Below are positions 58,203 through 64,000 of a stretch of DNA of 64,000 nucleotides, piece by piece; the first letter of the stretch is position 1, and each line of letters starts with the position of its first letter. Under the pieces are notes generated by a model. The model was not told where the DNA came from. It ran no database searches and saw nothing but the letters and a program-made list of their open reading frames with translations. A program made the position numbers and the translations under genes. The DNA comes from Haematococcus lacustris (taxonomy: Eukaryota; Chlorophyta; Chlorophyceae; Chlamydomonadales; Haematococcaceae), in NCBI GenBank assembly GCA_030144725.1, contig JASKMD010000029.1, forward strand, positions 3,604,210 to 3,668,209, written 5' to 3'.

Positions 58203-61200
58203 TCAACCAATGCGGCCAGTGCGCAGCACGTCGTTGATGATGGCGTTGAGGCCACGCTGCTGGAAGGCGTCGTATGCGGTGCGGAAGCCGTCCCCGTACA
58301 CGGCTGAGGTGTCCTGCAGCAGCAACCCTCAGTCACCAGGCTTGCACCCATTTCACTACTGGGGATTGAGAGATTACTGCATCAAGCCAAGCCAGGCCAA
58401 GCCAGGCCAAGCCAGGCCAAGCCAGGCCAAGTCAGGCCAGGCCAAACCAAGCTGAGCCAAGTCCCTGGTAGTCTCAGTCATGTCTACTCAGACATCAGGG
58501 TTATGCCATTTGGACCCCAACCGCTGCGGAACACTCCACGCTGGGCCCTGGGAGACTAAAAAAGAGCGAGTCAGCCCAGGCCAGCCCTTGCCAGGCCAGC
58601 TCAGGCCTGGTAGTGGGGCAGCGCAGGGCAGCTCTTGCTAGCCTAACGCTTTGAGCTGTGTGAAGGCAGCAATGAGCGCAGGGGGTGAGCAGCGGCAGCA
58701 GCAGCGGCAGCAGCAGGGGCAGCAGGGGTCAGACTGGCTGTGGGCGCACCTCACGGATCTGATAGGCAAAGAAGGAGCCCAGGCGCTGCTGCTCTGGATC
58801 CTTTTGCTGCCCATGCTGCTGGTCCAGCCACACGTACGCCATGAGCTGGCACAACCCCTCCTCAACCTGCAGACCAGCAGAGCAGAGCCGTGATGATGCG
58901 CTGGCGCACCTGGACGCCCTGGCCTGTAGGGCTGGCAGTCAGCCGGTAGCCCTTCATCCCGACCTGACTATCAGGACCAGCATCATCATCCAGCCCCAGC
59001 CTCACCTGCCCAGCTGCGACTACAAATCACCCCTGGTGTACACACCTCAATCACCCAAACACCTGAAGTCCTGAACCTGCCATTCCACCGGCAGCTTTGA
59101 CTGCGTTGCCTTTCGCCCCAGCCAGCCTTGTCGCCCCCTCTCCCAAGCAAAGAGCGCCTAAGCATACTGCCCGAGCAAACTCCCCACACCATGCAATGGG
59201 CCCCTGTCCAACAGACCACACCCCCCATGGCCCTTGCTCGTTACCCACCCATCCCCCTGCCACCCTCACCCTCACCCTCCTGCCTGGCAGCCCCGACGAC
59301 TGCTGCTGCTGCTCTCACCTGTTGATCCAGGCCAGCCACGTTCTTCATGCGCAGCCAGGCATGCATCAGCTCATGCGCGATGATGCAGCCTGCACCACCA
59401 CCATGACCACCACCACCACCACCGCTCACCCACAGCCTTAAGCTGAGGCTGAAGCTTAAGTTGAACGCAACAGCAACGCAAAGAGCCGCGACAAAAGCCC
59501 ACCTGCTGCCCCGCATGCTGCCCCTGCTGCCCCTGCTGCCCCTGCTGCCCTTGCTGGCCCTGATGGACCAGCTGACCTGACCTGTAAAAGGCCATCACCT
59601 CCTCGTACCGCAGTGTGCCTGCCTGCCCGCAGTGTTGCCTGCCTCTGCCCTTCTTAACCCTAATGGACTGACCAGAGGTGCCTGCATGCCCCACCCCGCC
59701 CACCTGCCCTCCCGCCTGGGCCAGTGGCTGTAAGGTGGCAGTGGGCTGTGTGCAGGAAGGCAGGGGGGAGCAAGGGGGCAGGGGTAGGTCTCACCCGTAA
59801 GGAGGCGTGGGAGGCCGTACAGCACCAGGATGGCACTGACGCTGCACTTCACTGACCCGCCCCCGCCCCCTGCTGCCTTCACGGGTGTGCTGACACTGCT
59901 CACACCAAGGTCGCCTGCAGCCAGCCAGACAGACAACAGTCAACAAGCAGGCGGTTGGTTGTCGGGTCAATGCTTGATGCTGGATACTGGATGCTGGACA
60001 CACGTGCTACAAGCAGCACAGCCTTGAATGCTGATACAGTGGCTGCATTCAGTGCACCTAGTGACCCGACCAATGCCGCAATGGCCACACTGCAGAGGAA
60101 GAACCTCACATCTCCCTTGAGGCGTTGCACTGGAGGTCGCCTACAACCTACAACTGGAACCTAGGCTAGTCAAGTTTGAACCCTGGTTGTGGCCATTTGA
60201 GGAAGACGTTGAAGTATCTTCCAACATTGTATTCAATACCTCCTCAATTGGAGGGTCTACGCTGTCTCTTCTAAGTCACCGGCCTGGCTGTAAGCCTAGC
60301 TCTCCACCTGCCTAGCCCGCTGCCAGAATCCAACGCCAGCACTCTGTCACCACACGCAGCGTGGAGCAGACGCCAGACCGCCAGGCGGCATACACCCCTG
60401 CTGCCAGACATTGCCTCCTCCTGCCGCCACCTTGGCCGCCGGCTACCGCCTGCGTGTCATTTCCAGTGTCCTACCCCACCTCCTTGGATCAGCCCCCCTG
60501 CCAGCCAGCCCCCCTGCCCCTCGTCCCTCTCACACCCCCTGGTCCCACCTGATGTGCGCATGATGGAGGGGATGGTGCGGTACACGGTTGCCAGCGTCAG
60601 GCCCCTGATGTGGAACACTGGACCGCCCTCACTGTCCTTGCCCTCCCGGTTGCTGCGCAGCACACAGCCAGGCAGGCGGCCACCTCCTTGCCAGGGTGGC
60701 CTGGCTGCAGTGGGTCAGTGAGCCCAGCAGTGATGGCAGGGCGTCAACACGTGGCTGTTGACAGCCTGGCACATGATGCAGGGCAGGACAGGGCTGCGCA
60801 TCAGACCAGGCTGCTGCCAGCTGCTCGGCACGACTGCCTCACTTCCACCCTGTGTGGGTCTGCAGACCCTGTGCATCCTTCATGTGGTATAGTGGCTGGC
60901 GGTGAGAGAGTGCTAGGTTGCGCTGCACAGGAGGTGGGACAGGTCAGAGGCCGGCCGCGCTCATGTCAGGCAGCTGCCAGGCAGCTACCAATCAGTCACC
61001 TGTACTCATTCAGGGTTGTGCCGTCCACCATCATCAGCGGGGCCTTCACAGGGTGCGCCATGCCCATGCTCCTGCAGCCACACACACATGCACAGTGCAG
61101 CTGCCCAGGTGAGGGGCTGCTGTATACGCCCGGACCTGGCCCCTCTGCGCACTCTGACTTGCAGCTGGCAGAAGGGTGGGGAGGGAGGAGGCGCAGCTTT

Positions 61201-63275
61201 CATCACCTCACTTCCTCATCACCATTACCCAAGATGCTGCAAGCTGCTGCCAGCTGAGCACTTCAGCGTCATACAAGCACCCACTATGGAGTGTTGCGTT
61301 TGTGACTATGTAAACTGCAGCGATGCCAATGAGCAAATGCCATGAAATGCTGCCCCTGCTGCCCCTGCTAGCCCTGATAGACCAGCTGACCTGACCTGTA
61401 AAAGGCCATCACCTCCTCGTACAGTGGCTGCACGTCCTTAGTGTCCAGCACCACTGAGCCCAGGCAGGTTAGGCACAGAAAGCGACCCTCACTCAGCTGA
61501 ACGAACTCCACGCCTACACCCCACCCCAGCCACACAGCAGCAGCCAGCAGGTCAGTGAGCAACACCCACCCTGGACAGCAGCATCAATAGATGGTAAGGC
61601 CAGCTGCAGGTGGTGGAGGTGGCGCAGGCCAGGGGGGCAGGAGTAACCCCCACCGGGGGTCGGAGTAACCCCCACGGGGGGTCCACAGCTGGGGGAACCA
61701 CCCTGCTGCTCCTCCCCCCACCACCCAACCGTAGAGGCCCCCACTACACCACAGGACTCGGTATTTTCTTATAGTTGCACATCTATACTAGTTGGCTGCC
61801 CAAGCCTGGAGGGGTGCTGTCTCCTTTCGTTTGCTTCCTTGTTGTCCTCGTGGTTTGATCCTACGACCTCTCAGGTGTAGGAGTCACCCATTACCACTGA
61901 GCCACTCACCGCACATCAGTCCGGGATCCACTACACCCCAGTCATCTCCCTGCCCCCTCCCTTACCCCACCCCACCCCATCATCTCCATTCAACCCTGCC
62001 CCCTCCCTTACCCCACCCCACCCCAAATAACCCCATTACCCGCACCCTATCCCTCCCTGCTTGCCTCATCTGCCTGCCCACCCCCTCCCCCACATCCCTC
62101 AGACCTTTGCCTTGGAAGCGGGAGCAGGAACAGCACTGTGGCGTGCCGTCCTGCAGGTGGTGGGTGCAATAGGGCTCCCGCCAGAAGGCCTGCTCCTTAT
62201 ACTCCACGCGCCCGTCAGGCCGCTCCGGAATGAACTGCTGGCAGATGTGGCACACGGGGTGGAAGCGGTGGCGGAAGCAATCCCTGTGGGCATCACATGG
62301 GGTAAGGTCACACCAGGCCAAGTCCGGTCACATTAGGTCACACCAGGTCACTCCAAGTCAAGTCGAGTGTGGTCAAGCTGGGCCCCCACCCAGCCCCATG
62401 GGCTGATCTGGCACCCCAACCATGCTGGCAGCTGATAAAGGGAGCTAAGCTGCATGACCCAGCCATCTGCCCTGTCTCATCTGCCCTCTCGATCTGCCCA
62501 GCCATCTGCCCCTTCTGCACCCCTTTACCCCTGGCTCCCTGCCCCTGCTGCTCCTCCTGTCCCTCCAGCCCCAGCTGTCCCTGCTGCCCCTGCTGCCCCT
62601 GTACCTCCTGAGCACCACCCGCCATGAGCCCCGCTGCCCCCTGCATGCCCCCTGCGGCCAGGTGACTCACATGTGGTATGGCCAGCCGTCTTGTGCCCCA
62701 ATAGCGAACTGGGTGTTGCCGCCCTGGTTGATGGCCTCCTCACAGAAGCCACACACGAAGCAGGCCGGGTGCCAGCGGCGCTGCAAGGCGCTGAGGTATG
62801 AGCCCAGCAGGGCCCGCCCACACCCCGCACACCCTGTAAGGTCAGGGTGCAGCTGGCGGGCAGGTGGGGCGCCTGCTCCTGGGGCCCTGCGAGAGGGGGG
62901 CCCAGTGGTTGGGGGGGTGGGGGCGGGGCGGCTGTTAAGGGGGGCCTGGGTGGCGCCCCCTGCCACAGAGAATGGCGGGGAAGGTGGGGGGAGGGCGGCA
63001 GGTTTAGGGGGTGGCGGCAGCCCGGGAGGGGGGTGCCCTGGGTGGTGGGGGCTGCCTTTGAGGCGCCCATGAGCTTGGCTGACATGGATGGCAGAGCTGG
63101 GAGGGGCTGTGGGCCGGGCTGGGACTGGCTGTGAGGTCCAGGACGGCTGCTGGGATGTGGGGGGGCCACGGGGGGGGGGAGGGCCTGCTGCGGGGATGTG
63201 GGGGTAGTGGCTGCTGGCGGGGGCGTGGTGCGAGGCGGCTGCGCTGGCGGCTGGCGCTGGGCGCCCGGGTGGCAA
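58203..63275 (-). CDS. DA1-like LIM-domain peptidase
   Basis: Minus-strand exons with matching phases: 63275-62671, 62283-62105, 61513-61396, 61071-61000, 60652-60549, 59914-59795, 59389-59319, 58866-58750 and 58313-58203, about 498 residues. A Pro-rich N-terminus is followed by a LIM zinc finger (CAGC at 149-152, WHPACFVCGFC), a second Cys/His half (FHPVCHICQQFIP, PYCTHHLQDGTPQCCSC), EGRFLCLTCLGSVVLDT, SAILVLYGLPRLLTG joined to GCIIAHELMHAWLRM (HELMH zinc-peptidase site, 405-409), EEGLCQLMAYVWLD and VYGDGFRTAYDAF. The order and motifs match the plant DA1 family, ubiquitin-activated peptidases that limit organ growth by cleaving growth regulators; the algal role is unknown. UIM motifs, present in plant DA1, are not visible. 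The true start may lie upstream, since 63275 is only the open-frame limit and no ATG is evident. Confidence 0.88.
58381..58442. repeat. CCAAGCCAGG tandem in DA1 intron
   Basis: Six copies of AAGCCAGGCC-like 10-bp units between the last two exons of the DA1-like gene. Confidence 0.85.
59537..59608 (-). repeat. Duplicated exon end inside a DA1-gene intron
   Basis: These 70 bases closely match 61350-61422, which holds the 3' end of the third mapped exon (EEVMAFYR), its donor site and the start of the next intron. Here the copy lies in the intron between 59795 and 59389. It lacks the rest of the exon and has no obvious acceptor, so it is probably a dead fragment. Confidence 0.85.
61843..61910 (-). 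other. tRNA-like sequence, possible SINE head
   Basis: The minus strand shows TGGCTCAGTGG, a good A-box, and 35-40 bases later GGATCAAACC, a fair B-box. Acceptor and T stems do not pair properly, so it is not a functional tRNA. It could be a tRNA-derived SINE head. It is in an intron of the DA1-like gene. Confidence 0.25.
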
Positions 63276-63299
63276 ACTGGAGGGCCGGCTTGCTGAGCT

Positions 63300-63340
63300 C
63301 CCTGGGTCAGGGGTCAGGGGTCAGGGGTCAGGGGTCACCC
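63300..63340. repeat. 7-bp tandem TCAGGGG
   Basis: Five units of TCAGGGG directly upstream of the DA1-like coding region. It resembles a telomere-type heptamer in composition but is not the TTTTAGGG algal telomere repeat. Confidence 0.75.
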
Positions 63341-63589
63341 GCAATATGCATGTGTGGATATCCAAGCGTCTCATACTGCCTGTCAGAATGCACTATTCAG
63401 CAGCACATGCATGGATCAGTGAAGCTTGTCAAGGCAGGCTAAACTGGCCGCTAGCGCTCTCCAGGCGCCTTACCCCCCTTGAGGCATGAGGCATGTGACA
63501 GGGGGATGGCCTCTTTGTCATACAGGAGTGTGCACTATACTATGCTACAGCTGGGGAAGGGAAGAAGCAGGGTGCAGGTGCAGGGTGCA

Positions 63590-64000
63590 AGATCCACCTC
63601 TCCCCCTCACAGCACTGCTGCACTCAGCCTGGAGCCCACGCTGTGCGGGGCTGAGCTAGCACCCTACGTGACGCCCCCAAGGGCCCGCACGCCAGTGCAC
63701 ACAGGCATCACACTGCCGGGCAGGCCCAGCAGCAGCATTAAAGCGCGGCGCAGCCCTTCCCTGCCAGCTGAGCGTAACAAGGCTGCCCAGGCTGAGCAGG
63801 CAGCTGAGCCCACCCAGCCCACCAGGGGCACAGGCTAGAGCAAGGGAAGGCTGACGAGCCAGGCACTACAGCCAGGCAGGTGGGTGGACAGGGACTGCAA
63901 CACAGCGCTGAACATGCGGCGCATGGGTAGAGCAGGTGGTGCCTGCAGAAGCTGTGCTGGTAGCATGGGCAGCTAGCTGGTAGGTTGCCTTGTCTTCACC
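63590..64000 (+). pseudogene. Fanzor-like remnant, family 1 copy g (cut by window end)
   Basis: Linker-type sequence ([15 protein letters not shown], ending in TAG near 63838), then CAGGTGGGTGGACAGGGACTGCAACACAGCG (WVDRDCNTALNMRRMG) at 63880-63925 and a frame break. It continues beyond the window. It lies antisense upstream of the DA1-like gene. Confidence 0.62.

Noticed and set aside
61843..61910. Functional tRNA gene
   Set aside because: Boxes A and B are present but acceptor and T stems do not pair; kept only as a tRNA-like sequence.
63300..63340. Interstitial telomere repeat
   Set aside because: The unit is TCAGGGG, not TTTTAGGG or TTTAGGG, and only five copies occur.

Overview
The window looks like nuclear DNA of a chlorophycean green alga, most like Haematococcus (order Volvocales). 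The grounds are intron-dense genes with canonical GT-AG introns, very long Pro/Gln/Ala-rich protein tails, many G/C-rich micro- and minisatellites, and a dispersed family of Fanzor-like ORF fragments that I associate with Haematococcus. No bacterial gene organisation, rRNA, organelle gene, virus or CRISPR array is visible.

Genes. Five host genes can be reconstructed exon by exon from motifs and matching intron phases. (1) 197-5584 (+): C-lobe and long tail of a TKL-type protein kinase whose 5' part lies outside the window. (2) 12050-18495 (+): an EGLN/PHD-type prolyl hydroxylase, ten exons, 674 codons, with an N-terminal CS/p23-like segment. (3) 25367-19187 (-): a second 2-oxoglutarate/Fe(II) prolyl 4-hydroxylase of the P4H-alpha type, convergent with (2). 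(4) about 56197-47858 (-): a CDKL-like CMGC kinase with a 600-residue disordered tail. (5) 63275-58203 (-): a DA1-like LIM-peptidase with an HELMH site.

Mobile DNA fills the spaces and the introns. At least ten fragments carry the C-terminal RuvC-III signature of Fanzor, the eukaryotic relatives of TnpB, in two subfamilies (DRDCNAALN and DRDTNACLN). All are broken. Their 3' flanks are conserved between copies and are candidates for the guide-RNA region. Around 6.4-12 kb one Fanzor-bearing repeat is interrupted by a TIR element (7456-10189), which is itself interrupted by a shorter relative (8681-9904), and again by a hAT element (10401-11955). Each insertion has an exact target-site duplication, and for several an uninterrupted 'empty site' exists elsewhere in the window. 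A second nest occupies 26.4-31.2 kb, and a perfect-TIR element lies at 44791-46757.

From 31.6 to 38.8 kb is a satellite island: a GCAGCAAGGG satellite, two oppositely oriented arrays of an 18-bp repeat with the palindromic core TACAGTACTGTA, about 100 perfect CCCAG pentamers, and CAC, CCCCCG and TGC arrays. It ends in a 5'-truncated LINE with an intact reverse-transcriptase ORF (38820-41831). The long ORFs within these arrays are repeat artefacts.
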